Virus record (IMG/VR): IMGVR_UViG_3300009788_002224 | Coordinates: 1 to 47,676 of that record | Source: a virus | Strand: one strand, 5' to 3' | DNA length: 47,676 nucleotides | In this document: piece after piece, positions 24,323 through 30,642 of the stretch | Layout: every line of letters begins with the position of its first letter | Numbering within the stretch: the stretch's first letter is position 1 | Translations under genes and position numbers: made by a program | The notes under the pieces: generated by a model | Seen by the model: only the letters and a program-made list of their open reading frames with translations | Told to the model about the DNA's origin: nothing | Database searches by the model: none

Positions 24323-24464
24323 GCTACCCAGGGGAGACCCCTGGGTAGCGGGGGCGACGGCAAGTGCCGGCGCACTCCACCAAGACAGTTTGGATCATGT
24401 CCAGGATCCGGGGTGCTCAGAGCAACCCCCGACCAGTCGCTCTTTTAGATCCTGCGACGGGATC
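24323..24464 (-). other. GC-rich array of five hairpins, possible structured RNA or leader
   Basis: The 200-bp gap at 24309-24509 contains no convincing gene but a run of inverted repeats: a perfect 12-bp stem GCTACCCAGGGG with loop AGA (24323-24349), CGGC/GCCG (24358-24369), GGATC/GATCC (24392-24409), GGGGTGCTC paired with GAGCA and CCCC (24410-24429) and GTCGC/GCGAC (24436-24458). A GATCC (24448-24452) can also pair with GGATC at 24460-24464, excluding the last hairpin. The 12-bp hairpin stands immediately before the SD of the next gene. The region is much more GC-rich than its surroundings. Function unknown. Confidence 0.55.
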
Positions 24465-24509
24465 ATCATTCCCCATCCCGAGTTGACTAAACCCGGGCGG
24501 TTCCCACAA

Positions 24510-24872
24510 TTAGTCTTCAAAATCACTATCTGGTCGGAGCATAAGCATACGTACAAAAGCATCTAACTTTTTCTTATCTCCTAGCTCCGTTAATCTCTTG
24601 AATTCTTCGTGTTCTTTATCCGAAACATCAAATGCGACAATCGCATACTTACCCGTTTCAGGACCGATCACACCCTCTTCAACCTTAGTCTTCATGTAAT
24701 GAGAGAAGAACTCACCGCTATAGCTAAAAGGATCTCCACAGGAATCACAAGTACCATCCACAGACAATTCCTTTGGTATATCCTCGTCCGGGTAGTCTGC
24801 TTTTATCGCCATTGCTAATAAATCCATACGCATTGAAAGGTCAAATTGACAGTGCTCACACTTGAATGCCAT
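24510..24872 (-). CDS. zinc-ribbon protein of unknown function
   Basis: This 120-residue protein has CEHC at residues 5-8 and CDSC about 35 residues later, consistent with a zinc ribbon. The C-terminal part (YAIVAFDVSDKEHEEFKRLTELGDKKKLDAFVRMLML) is helical and acidic at the end. ATG 24872 has AGGAGG 5 nt before it. No family assigned. Confidence 0.65.
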   Translation of the reverse strand: MAFKCEHCQFDLSMRMDLLAMAIKADYPDEDIPKELSVDGTCDSCGDPFSYSGEFFSHYMKTKVEEGVIGPETGKYAIVAFDVSDKEHEEFKRLTELGDKKKLDAFVRMLMLRPDSDFED

Positions 24873-24881
24873 GGCGACCTC

Positions 24882-25280
24882 CTAGCGGGTCTGCGATTTA
24901 AGCCACTCTTGTCTCCTCCGCTCAACCCGCATTTGATTTTTATCTACGTACTTGTAAGAACAAACCTTTCCTTCTCGTTCATACACCAAAATACCGGAGA
25001 CATCATAGATACAAGCTGTTAGATTCTCCGGCTTACGTGCATCAGAGTCGGGGTTCTTAAAGGGCCCAAGAATATTCCCACTAGGTAAAATAGGACCAAA
25101 ATTTCTGCGAATATTAGAAGAGCCCCTAAGAGAATATGTGCCTCTACTTCCATCATAGTGATAGACATTGATTCGATTATTGTAAGAGCGTGGGGAATGC
25201 GCCCCACGGAAATCACCTGCAACTACCTCAAGGGGCAGCAGAAGGAACAAAGCCACCAGTAATACTCTCATTAATATCAT
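24882..25280 (-). CDS. secreted protein of unknown function
   Basis: This 132-residue protein has a signal peptide (MILMRVLLVALFLLLPLEVVAG) with likely cleavage after VVA or VAG. The mature part is basic, with two Cys (TACIYD and KVCSYK) and a Tyr/Ser/Arg-rich front (YNNRINVYHYDGSRGTYSLRGSSN). It starts in an ATGA overlap with the preceding gene. It could be a periplasmic or lysis-related product. Nothing more can be inferred. Confidence 0.68.
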   Translation of the reverse strand: MILMRVLLVALFLLLPLEVVAGDFRGAHSPRSYNNRINVYHYDGSRGTYSLRGSSNIRRNFGPILPSGNILGPFKNPDSDARKPENLTACIYDVSGILVYEREGKVCSYKYVDKNQMRVERRRQEWLKSQTR

Positions 25281-25531
25281 ATTCGCCCCAATTTATGGCT
25301 TCTTCCCATCCATCGCAGTGCAAGATTTACTTCTAACTCGCAGCTTGGGCAGAACAGTTCGTCTGGATAATCCCCAACAGTACTCAAGGGCTGCATCGTA
25401 TGATACGTTAAGTAACACCAAGGACATAGAATATCATGCTTCTCCATTTGTTTAGCCAAATACTCTACAAATTTCTTATCGTCAACCCTCTGACCTTCAG
25501 TATTTATTCCTCTGAAGATTATATCCATCAT
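25277..25531 (-). CDS. small zinc-binding protein
   Basis: This 84-residue protein has CPWC and CPSC motifs (about residues 36-39 and 61-64), typical of a zinc ribbon. It is the first gene after the tmRNA, whose final hairpin (25545-25561) lies just before the AAGGAG SD. Two consecutive ATGs are possible starts. Function unknown. Confidence 0.66.
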   Translation of the reverse strand: MMDIIFRGINTEGQRVDDKKFVEYLAKQMEKHDILCPWCYLTYHTMQPLSTVGDYPDELFCPSCELEVNLALRWMGRSHKLGRI

Positions 25532-25544
25532 TTTAATTCTCCTT

Positions 25545-25865
25545 GCAACCCGTTCTGTTGCCCGGTGGGTCAGTCCGCGCTTTCCTATTGCAGTATTAGT
25601 GCTTAGGCAGCGATTGCAACCTGTTCCACGTCCTTGGAAACGAGTTCCTTAGCGTGTAGGCGAGTTGCGTACTCTACGAGAGAGTTGCCAATTATATATG
25701 TGAGCCTATTTAACATGGCCTGCTCATCCATGGGCTGCGTCCCTATACTTCATCAACACGTCGAATCCAATTCATCCCCAGTTTATCCAATGAACTGCTT
25801 GCTGGAGATGCGGGGGATCGAACCCCGGTCCGCCCTGACTCTATATAGAGCCGGGTTACAGCCAT
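25545..25865 (-). ncRNA. ssrA: circularly permuted (two-piece) transfer-messenger RNA
   Basis: Read on the minus strand, the acceptor half comes first. A P2 strand (GGCTG, 25859-25863) and GGAC lead into a T-arm with stem CGGGG/CCCCG and loop TTCGATC (25811-25827), then acceptor strand CATCTCC and discriminator A (25803). After 23 nt the coding half starts with GGGGATG (25779-25773), which pairs with CATCTCC, then AATTGGATTCGACGTG, the tmRNA D-arm signature. The P2 partner CAGCC is at 25733-25737. A PK1 pseudoknot pairs CATGG with CCATG and TGAGC with GCTCA (25701-25732). Exactly 11 nt later, as in E. coli, is the resume codon GGC (25689-25687) with A at -4. The tag is 28 codons, starting GNSLVEY and ending VEQVAIAA, with stop TAA at 25603. 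CCA is not encoded. Outer limits are approximate. Confidence 0.93.
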
Positions 25866-25917
25866 CTAATACTCATCTTTCTTAATCTGTCTTGTGCTAC
25901 CGTCCCCACACTTGCAT

Positions 25918-26103
25918 TCACATAGATCTTCGCTTTCTTTCCCCGGGGTGCGTCAAGGTGAAGACCTTACCGTGGTCCTTACAGAAGTCTACGCAAGCTA
26001 TGACGTGAGTGGGAATGTAGAGGCCCCGCTCGTAGTAGCCCTGCGGCCCGCTTGAGCATCCAAAAAACATCGCCACTGCTATGCTCAGGACAAGTTTCTG
26101 CAT
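25918..26103 (-). CDS. small predicted lipoprotein
   Basis: This 61-residue protein has a short signal sequence MQKLVLSIAVAMFFGC; FFGC resembles a lipobox, with Cys16 as the lipidated residue. The mature part has two more Cys (VIACVDFC) and a basic C-terminus. Small phage lipoproteins of this size can be outer-membrane spanins or exclusion proteins, but there is no companion inner-membrane spanin visible. Its ATG follows a short AGGTAGA SD. It is immediately upstream of the tmRNA. Confidence 0.65.
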   Translation of the reverse strand: MQKLVLSIAVAMFFGCSSGPQGYYERGLYIPTHVIACVDFCKDHGKVFTLTHPGERKRRSM

Positions 26104-26108
26104 TCTAC

Positions 26109-26318
26109 CTAGTCCTCGAACACATCACGAGTGACATGCTTAATGCCAATCTTACTTGCTTCCCCATTACCCATGTTACCTTTCCACACGTCTACAGCAA
26201 ACTCTGCTGCGCGCTCTTTGGCTTCCGGAGTCAGCCTTCTACCTACGGTATCACGATCAATGTTAGATCTCATTGTGCTCAATGCTCTCTCTCTTCGATC
26301 TTCTTTACTATCCCACAT
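26109..26318 (-). CDS. small charged protein of unknown function
   Basis: This 69-residue helical, strongly charged protein (WDSKEDRRERALSTMRSNI, then LTPEAKERAAEFAVDVW) has no Cys or membrane segment. It has a GGGGGAG SD preceded by a stem-loop with GAAA loop (see 26332-26365). No family recognised. Confidence 0.58.
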   Translation of the reverse strand: MWDSKEDRRERALSTMRSNIDRDTVGRRLTPEAKERAAEFAVDVWKGNMGNGEASKIGIKHVTRDVFED

Positions 26319-26331
26319 GTTCTCCCCCTTT

Positions 26332-26365
26332 ACATACTTTCGTATGTGTTAGAATATAATCTAAC
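26332..26365 (-). repeat. two adjacent inverted repeats in a gene leader
   Basis: In the 51-bp gap before the gene at 26318, ACATAC and GTATGT (26332-26347) form a 6-bp stem with GAAA tetraloop on the minus strand, and GTTAGA and TCTAAC (26348-26365) form a second 6-bp stem. They sit directly ahead of the SD. They could stabilise the mRNA, mark an RNase site or act as a DNA operator. No promoter spacing is convincing here. Confidence 0.5.
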
Positions 26366-26369
26366 TGTT

Positions 26370-26576
26370 CTATTTACCTGCCGTTTCCCAGTCAATCCCA
26401 TCATCTGCCACTAATGCTCTGGGCGAGGAACCAACTTGATAATATACCTTGCTACAAGTACTGCATTTAAGATAATTGGATCCCCCTAATGCAGGCTTGC
26501 ATTTCCATTTATATCCCCCACAAGCAGGACATAATATACTTTTGGGGTGTAGAATTTTGTTTAAAAATTTACGCAT
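26370..26576 (-). CDS. small zinc-ribbon protein
   Basis: This 68-residue protein has CPAC at about residues 16-19 and CSTC at about 39-42, separated by GGYKWKCKPALGGSNYLK, with Gly and aromatics typical of a zinc ribbon (rubredoxin-like knuckles). ATG 26576 is preferred over a GTG at 26585 because AAGGTGG precedes it correctly. It overlaps no gene at its end. Function unknown. Confidence 0.65.
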   Translation of the reverse strand: MRKFLNKILHPKSILCPACGGYKWKCKPALGGSNYLKCSTCSKVYYQVGSSPRALVADDGIDWETAGK

Positions 26577-26578
26577 TC

Positions 26579-26998
26579 TTACCACCTTAACTTTAGATCC
26601 GCATTAAGACCTGTTTTTGTCCCGTAAAATAGAGGATCACTTCCGCCTCCACCATCATGGGTCTGAGTCCATACGCGGGTCTCTACCTTATATCCTTCTT
26701 CTTCTAAAATCACCTTGAGACGTTTACATGCTGCGGAATAATAAGCGTAAAAAGCATCACTATCGGGAGCCCCAAACATACCACCAGTAATTCTGACAGT
26801 AGAATGATTTACGCCCCTAGCAGTTGCTTTTCCTATCGCCTTTCTTATCTCGGGCATAAATCTCTTGCGGGCTTCTACTCGCCCAGCTTTACCTTGCTTC
26901 TTAATATGAAGCTCTGCTTTCCTTTTCTCTTCACGTTTCTTGGCGACGTCGTCATCACGCGTTGTTTTTGAAGCTCTTCTGGCTTGTCTTGCGTCCAT
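26579..26998 (-). CDS. basic protein of unknown function, tandem paralogue 1
   Basis: This 139-residue protein has a very basic N-terminal half (RQARRASKTTRDDDVAKKREEKRKAELHIKKQGK) and a C-terminal domain with VRITGGMFGAPDSDAFYAYYSAACKRLKVILEEEGYKVETRVW. The next gene upstream has the matching RFTFSDWRGSGGGTIRGISEALVAKLKKAGFKATVIW arrangement, so both share one ancestor. The C-terminal pattern (strand, helix, strand) could be a small alpha/beta nucleic-acid-binding fold. No family recognised. Confidence 0.62.
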   Translation of the reverse strand: MDARQARRASKTTRDDDVAKKREEKRKAELHIKKQGKAGRVEARKRFMPEIRKAIGKATARGVNHSTVRITGGMFGAPDSDAFYAYYSAACKRLKVILEEEGYKVETRVWTQTHDGGGGSDPLFYGTKTGLNADLKLRW

Positions 26999-27000
26999 AT

Positions 27001-27450
27001 TTACCAGCTCCTACCATAGATATCTGTTCTAGGTTTATTATGTCCTTCTCCTGGTCCCCAAGATACTTCTACTCCACCTCTAATGATCGTAGTCATGATT
27101 CCCACTCTCTCTGTCTCGGGCCAGATCACTGTGGCCTTAAACCCTGCCTTCTTAAGCTTAGCCACAAGGGCTTCACTAATTCCTCGAATGGTACCTCCTC
27201 CCGAACCCCGCCAATCCGAAAACGTAAATCTAATATATTCTTCTCCCTTGTCTGCCGCTTCTCTTATCTCCTGACGACATTCCTTATACTTCTCTCCACG
27301 CCCAAGCTTCTTCGAAGCCACTGCTTCAGCATCCCATTTCTTTCTATCAGCACGACCCTTCGCTCGTTTCTGCTCGGCCACTCTATTCTTACCACGAGTG
27401 GTTCGTCTTCGTATACCCCCAGCAGTAATTTCTACGTCTTTCTCAGGCAT
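27001..27450 (-). CDS. basic protein of unknown function, tandem paralogue 2
   Basis: This 149-residue protein has an N-terminal basic segment (RRRTTRGKNRVAEQKRAKGRADRKKW), then a domain parallel to that of the adjacent 26579-26998 product, including the KAGFKATVIWPETERVGIMTTI strand and a C-terminal Gly/Trp-rich tail. It starts at a clear ATG (27450). The copies lie 2 nt apart, evidence for tandem duplication. Confidence 0.62.
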   Translation of the reverse strand: MPEKDVEITAGGIRRRTTRGKNRVAEQKRAKGRADRKKWDAEAVASKKLGRGEKYKECRQEIREAADKGEEYIRFTFSDWRGSGGGTIRGISEALVAKLKKAGFKATVIWPETERVGIMTTIIRGGVEVSWGPGEGHNKPRTDIYGRSW

Positions 27451-27462
27451 GGCTAAACCCTT

Positions 27463-27645
27463 TCATTTGTCTGGATGTTTCTGACAATAAACCTTACCAA
27501 TCTCTGCCTTTTCTTTACATGCAATGGTATAGCACTCTTGAGACCACCCAGTCTGTTTGACGTGGGTGGGGCAGTAGTAATCGAAGCCCCACACATTGTC
27601 GATGCAGCTTGCATAGTTACATACTCGTGATCCGTAATCAGACAT
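27463..27645 (-). CDS. small Cys/His-rich protein
   Basis: This 60-residue protein has seven Cys spread over its length (CNYASC, YYCPTH, CYTIAC, YCQKH), which looks like two small zinc-binding modules. It follows the same style as its neighbours between 24072 and 28553. Function unknown, possibly nucleic-acid or protein binding. Confidence 0.62.
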   Translation of the reverse strand: MSDYGSRVCNYASCIDNVWGFDYYCPTHVKQTGWSQECYTIACKEKAEIGKVYCQKHPDK

Positions 27646-27649
27646 GTTA

Positions 27650-27892
27650 TTAATCTCTTAACTCCCTTAGCCCTCTTGGTTCGTAAGGACTTTTAGGCTT
27701 ATAATTCCCTATCTTTCTTGGTTCGTAAGGACTCTTAGTCTTACGATACCCAACCTTCAAAGCCTTGCGTAGCTTAGGTAGGGTCTTCTGACAAAAGAGA
27801 CATGTCCAACCGATCATCATGTCACAACTACATGCCTGGTTGAGAACGTCTTGTAGTAACTGTTTGTTAGACACTGTTTCTTTACGTATCAT
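27650..27892 (-). CDS. small protein with KSPYEPR repeats
   Basis: This 80-residue protein has an N-terminal half with CSCDMMIGWTCLFCQ (possible zinc site) and a C-terminal half with two copies of KSPYEPR spaced 14 residues apart, encoded by a DNA repeat. The repeat part is basic and probably unstructured. It overlaps the endonuclease VII start by 4 nt. Function unknown. Confidence 0.6.
   Translation of the reverse strand: MIRKETVSNKQLLQDVLNQACSCDMMIGWTCLFCQKTLPKLRKALKVGYRKTKSPYEPRKIGNYKPKSPYEPRGLRELRD
27674..27733 (-). repeat. two direct copies of an 18-bp repeat, 42-bp period
   Basis: On the plus strand TCTTGGTTCGTAAGGACT occurs at 27674-27691 and again at 27716-27733, a 42-bp (14-codon) period inside the preceding gene. 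It encodes the KSPYEPR repeats and keeps the frame, so it is a coding minisatellite. Confidence 0.8.
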
Positions 27893-28305
27893 GCTTTCTT
27901 CTCCGACGCTTTCCTCAAATATGCTATTGCAGTCCGTAATCTTCGGGGACTATCCTTAAACATCCCTAATCCTGAGTTACAATTGCTACACAATAGTCCT
28001 CGAACCTTATCGGTCTTATGGTTATGGTCGATTACTAACTTCTTCTCAGGAATTGTTGCACAAATAGCACAACTACCTTCTTGTTCCCACATCATTTGAG
28101 CATACCTATCTACGGTCAGACCGGGGTAGTTACGTACTATCGCCTCAACAGTTTTGCAGCCCTTACATCTATGGTCTAGTCCATCCTTTTTAGTGCGGTC
28201 CCTATCGAATTGGTCGTTAGGTAAATACTTGTAACAGTAATCACACTCTTTATTCTTATCAAGATCTACGCCCACTTCACCATAAAGCATATTTTGTATC
28301 GCCAT
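27889..28305 (-). CDS. recombination endonuclease VII-family nuclease
   Basis: This 138-residue protein has CDYC and CKGC (zinc-like pairs, residues 21-24 and 47-50), CAIC, VIDHNHKTDKVRGLLCSNCNSGLG (the HNH-type active site, DHNH at 93-96, with zinc Cys 106 and 109) and a closing FKDSPRRLRTAIAYL helix. This is the endonuclease VII signature of T4 gp49-like enzymes, which resolve branched DNA before packaging; similar proteins also act as free-standing homing nucleases. It has its own promoter-like site at 28326. Confidence 0.9.
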   Translation of the reverse strand: MAIQNMLYGEVGVDLDKNKECDYCYKYLPNDQFDRDRTKKDGLDHRCKGCKTVEAIVRNYPGLTVDRYAQMMWEQEGSCAICATIPEKKLVIDHNHKTDKVRGLLCSNCNSGLGMFKDSPRRLRTAIAYLRKASEKKA

Positions 28306-28325
28306 CTATCTTATCCTCTACTACA

Positions 28326-28354
28326 ATTATACGTAATCATCCCCTATTTAGCAA
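28326..28354 (-). promoter_or_regulatory. sigma70-like promoter, TTGCTA-17-TATAAT
   Basis: Minus-strand TTGCTA (28349-28354) and TATAAT (28326-28331) with a 17-bp spacer. The -10 box extends to TATAATTGTA, as at 1105 and 22776. The start of the endonuclease VII gene is 20 nt after the -10 box, the same as at 22776. The -35 box overlaps the last codons of the preceding gene. Confidence 0.68.
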
Positions 28355-28553
28355 GCCGTTTCCGTAAAGATTTACGACCTCTCCGGGAAATCTTGTAGCA
28401 AGGCCAGCCTGCACCCCTACCCCTCTTTGGAAAAGACTTGTCTAAAATACCTTCATGTACCATGTCCTCCAAATCCCAATAGTTAAAGTCGCGGACTGAT
28501 AATCCCCACTTCTGTTGTTTCTTGGCTCGCTTCAATATCTCAAGTTTGTTCAT
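28344..28553 (-). CDS. small basic protein, possibly DNA binding
   Basis: This 69-residue protein is very basic (many Lys and Arg, KISRRGRKSLRKRLAK at the C-terminus). NKLEILKRAKKQQKWGLSVRDFNYWDLEDMVHEGILDKSFPKRG could form a helix-turn-helix with a wing, but the match is weak. Its stop overlaps the promoter for the next gene. Function unknown. Confidence 0.55.
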   Translation of the reverse strand: MNKLEILKRAKKQQKWGLSVRDFNYWDLEDMVHEGILDKSFPKRGRGAGWPCYKISRRGRKSLRKRLAK

Positions 28554-28757
28554 TTATAAATCCTCTGGGTGAATCTGTATCACTTTTGGGTCGCAGAAAC
28601 ATTCTTCTCCGCCTGTATGTGCACCGGGTATGTCCCTACAAATAATTAGCTCAGCACTCCTACCACTTTGCCTAACCATCTTGATCGCTACCTTCAGGGC
28701 TTCTTGACGATACCCCTGTTTGAAAGATATCTCGTCCGTCGTTGTGTCTTCTGACAT
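28554..28757 (-). CDS. small protein of unknown function
   Basis: This 67-residue protein starts at ATG 28757, with AGGAGA upstream; a longer in-frame extension would overlap the preceding gene further. The middle shows EALKVAIKMVRQSGRSAELIICRDIPGAHTGGEECFCDPKVI, with the HTGGEECFC motif seen in small phage proteins of unknown role. It overlaps the 3' end of the next upstream gene by 86 nt, which is unusually long, so either may be misplaced. Confidence 0.5.
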   Translation of the reverse strand: MSEDTTTDEISFKQGYRQEALKVAIKMVRQSGRSAELIICRDIPGAHTGGEECFCDPKVIQIHPEDL

Positions 28758-29484
28758 TGATTTTCTGTTTCTCCTCAGGCCACCCTGCGTCTCGTAAGGC
28801 TCGAAGGCGGGCAAGCTCTCTCCGCTTCTCCGGTGTTAGTTTCTGGCCCTCCCCGTGTAACTTATCCTCATAGAAATATCGATAAGAATCGTCAGTAGTC
28901 CACTTGGAATCTATTTCACACTTCCACTTATGGGTATTGATAAGATAGTCGGGGCGTTCTCCCTTTCGTAAATTGCTAGGAGAAGTAATTACTGAGGGTT
29001 CATGCCATATGATTCGGTTGTTGGGCTGGGCCGCGATACAACCGCAGTCTAGCTGTATGATGTGGGCATTCTTATGACCGTCCTCTCCAGGCTCTTCGGA
29101 ATCATTGTTTCCGTACCAATCAACAGTAAACATGTAAGACCCATCAAAGACTTGATGGTCTCTTACAGCTACCTGAACTCTCATTTCGTGCAGCCAATCA
29201 AAATCTGTGACTGAAACGTCGTAAGCAAAACAATCCCACAACTGAAGATAATGAAGGGGGAGGTGGGGCTCATGTTGCGTAAAAACTAAAGCACTTACTG
29301 GTAAACGTGCTATCTGAGCCCCATGTTCCGTAAGAACATGAAACCCTAAAGCTCTCCCATAAACACTTGAAAGTCCAAACACTGTCCCATGGATGTATTC
29401 TCCATGATGCTTCTGTAAGTCGTATAAATACTCCTTACGAATGAAACAATCGAATACCGGGACATTGGCATTAAGTTCAGGCAT
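28672..29484 (-). CDS. protein of unknown function
   Basis: This 270-residue protein has an N-terminal alpha/beta part (VPVFDCFIRKEYLYDLQKHHGEYIHGTVFGLSSVYGRALGFHVLTEHGAQI) and DCFAYDVSVTDFDWLHEMRVQVAV. A central acidic linker contains NDSEEPGEDGHKNAH, and a CGC pair is present near IQLDCGCIAAQP. The tail is charged, with a helix-forming RELARLRALRDAGW. Such proteins occur in phages without known function. It sits next to the DNA methyltransferase gene. Confidence 0.62.
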   Translation of the reverse strand: MPELNANVPVFDCFIRKEYLYDLQKHHGEYIHGTVFGLSSVYGRALGFHVLTEHGAQIARLPVSALVFTQHEPHLPLHYLQLWDCFAYDVSVTDFDWLHEMRVQVAVRDHQVFDGSYMFTVDWYGNNDSEEPGEDGHKNAHIIQLDCGCIAAQPNNRIIWHEPSVITSPSNLRKGERPDYLINTHKWKCEIDSKWTTDDSYRYFYEDKLHGEGQKLTPEKRRELARLRALRDAGWPEEKQKINVRRHNDGRDIFQTGVSSRSPEGSDQDG

Positions 29485-29492
29485 TAATATTC

Positions 29493-30374
29493 CTAATTAG
29501 TGTAAGGTATTTCATTGAACTCAGCAACGTCGCCTTCCATGTCTCTCTCTGTATAGATAGCCTTAGGTTCAAATTCAATCTGCTGAGTCTCATTGATTCT
29601 TCTTTGAGCTATGTCAGTAAATGCTTGCTCAAGCTCAATTCCTACGTACTGTCGCTTATGTTTATACGCCATTTTGGTCGTGGTACCCGCCCCATTAAAA
29701 GGATCTAGCACCACCATTCCTTGCTCCGTAAAGGCGAGAATGAAATCCTCAGCAATAGCTTCCGCCATCAACGCAGGATGCTCATATGCATATTTGTCTG
29801 TAGTCGTATGACCGCTCCCCAAAGGATAGTACAAATAATTACCCGGATCCTTACCCCACAGATCACTAGACTGGTTACGTGTAAACTTTACAAGAGACCC
29901 GTCCTGCTGCCTTATCCTAGAAGTTACTGCTTTTTTGGCGGCGTTTGTATACCTTACACGCATGTGTTTATTGTTGAACGTAATCCCACCCTTACCTTTT
30001 TTGTAAATATACATGTGCTCCCAGCCTGGCCGGGACCTCTGAGAGGACTTACCAGGCATAGGGTCTTTCAATAATGCATAATGGTCATGAAGATACAAGG
30101 GCTCAGGGATGTCTTGAGTCCACCGAACTACACATTGATAAGACACTGTAGTTTTGAGTCCTCCCTCAACAGGATCTCCGATGTTCCAGCACAACACCCC
30201 ACCAGGCTTAAGGACACGCTCAAAATGTGTACCCAGTTCCTTGATTCGGACTATGCTCTGGTACGCCTTCGACCTAGCCTCCGCATAAGGAGGGGAGGTA
30301 AGGATCAAATCTATAGACTCGTCCTCTATTGTCGGTAGAACTTCATAACAATCCCCAACTATTAACTTATTCAC
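29493..30374 (-). CDS. DNA methyltransferase (N4-cytosine/N6-adenine, beta class)
   Basis: This 293-residue complete enzyme has TSPPY at about residues 26-30 (motif IV), then IRIKELGTHFERVLKPGGVLCWNIGD, and a C-terminal VVLDPFNGAGTTTKMAYKHKRQYVGIELE (motif I, FxGxG). Motif IV before motif I is the beta-class order. A GTG at 30374 is chosen as start; it overlaps the upstream stop by 8 nt. TTG at 30401 is an alternative. It should transfer a methyl group from SAM to adenine or cytosine in DNA. No partner endonuclease is recognised, so it may be an orphan. Confidence 0.92.
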   Translation of the reverse strand: MNKLIVGDCYEVLPTIEDESIDLILTSPPYAEARSKAYQSIVRIKELGTHFERVLKPGGVLCWNIGDPVEGGLKTTVSYQCVVRWTQDIPEPLYLHDHYALLKDPMPGKSSQRSRPGWEHMYIYKKGKGGITFNNKHMRVRYTNAAKKAVTSRIRQQDGSLVKFTRNQSSDLWGKDPGNYLYYPLGSGHTTTDKYAYEHPALMAEAIAEDFILAFTEQGMVVLDPFNGAGTTTKMAYKHKRQYVGIELEQAFTDIAQRRINETQQIEFEPKAIYTERDMEGDVAEFNEIPYTN

Positions 30375-30642
30375 CAGCTCGAGCCCGTTCGAGAGCCTCA
30401 ACCTGTCCTGCTAGGCCTGCTATTTCTCGCTTCAAGGTAGCAGTCTGTAAGGACAGCAGTGTTACCGACCACTGATAGCGGCTGGCCAAAAATAGGACAG
30501 CAGTATTTTCGTCACTCATATCTACCCAACCATTCTGATTGCGTACTTCTGCTGCAAACTCAGAATCGCTTAGCACATGGCTTACGACCGCTAAGGTTTC
30601 CTCTACAGACACGCCGTTCGGCTGTACTTCTACGTCACTCAT
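30367..30642 (-). CDS. small protein of unknown function with coiled-coil C-terminus
   Basis: This 91-residue protein starts at ATG 30642 with GGAG upstream. The acidic front (MSDVEVQPNGVSVEETLAVV) is followed by helical segments SVTLLSLQTATLKREIAGLAGQVEALERARAGE with heptad hydrophobics, a probable coiled coil for oligomerisation. It overlaps the DHH gene end by 8 nt. No family recognised. Confidence 0.58.
   Translation of the reverse strand: MSDVEVQPNGVSVEETLAVVSHVLSDSEFAAEVRNQNGWVDMSDENTAVLFLASRYQWSVTLLSLQTATLKREIAGLAGQVEALERARAGE

Noticed and set aside
24309-24509. Degenerate tRNA gene in the hairpin-rich gap
   Set aside because: No GTTCRA T-loop with flanking 5-bp stem and no closing 7-bp acceptor stem could be drawn.
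25803-25880. An ordinary tRNA ending at 25803
   Set aside because: The upstream sequence gives mismatched acceptor pairs and a 6-nt anticodon loop, whereas the segment downstream at 25773-25779 pairs fully and carries tmRNA signatures.
25634-25885. Plus-strand open frame of 83 codons
   Set aside because: It lies across the tmRNA (acceptor, T-arm and tag regions) and its translation follows from conserved RNA bases; no SD and opposite to all genes.
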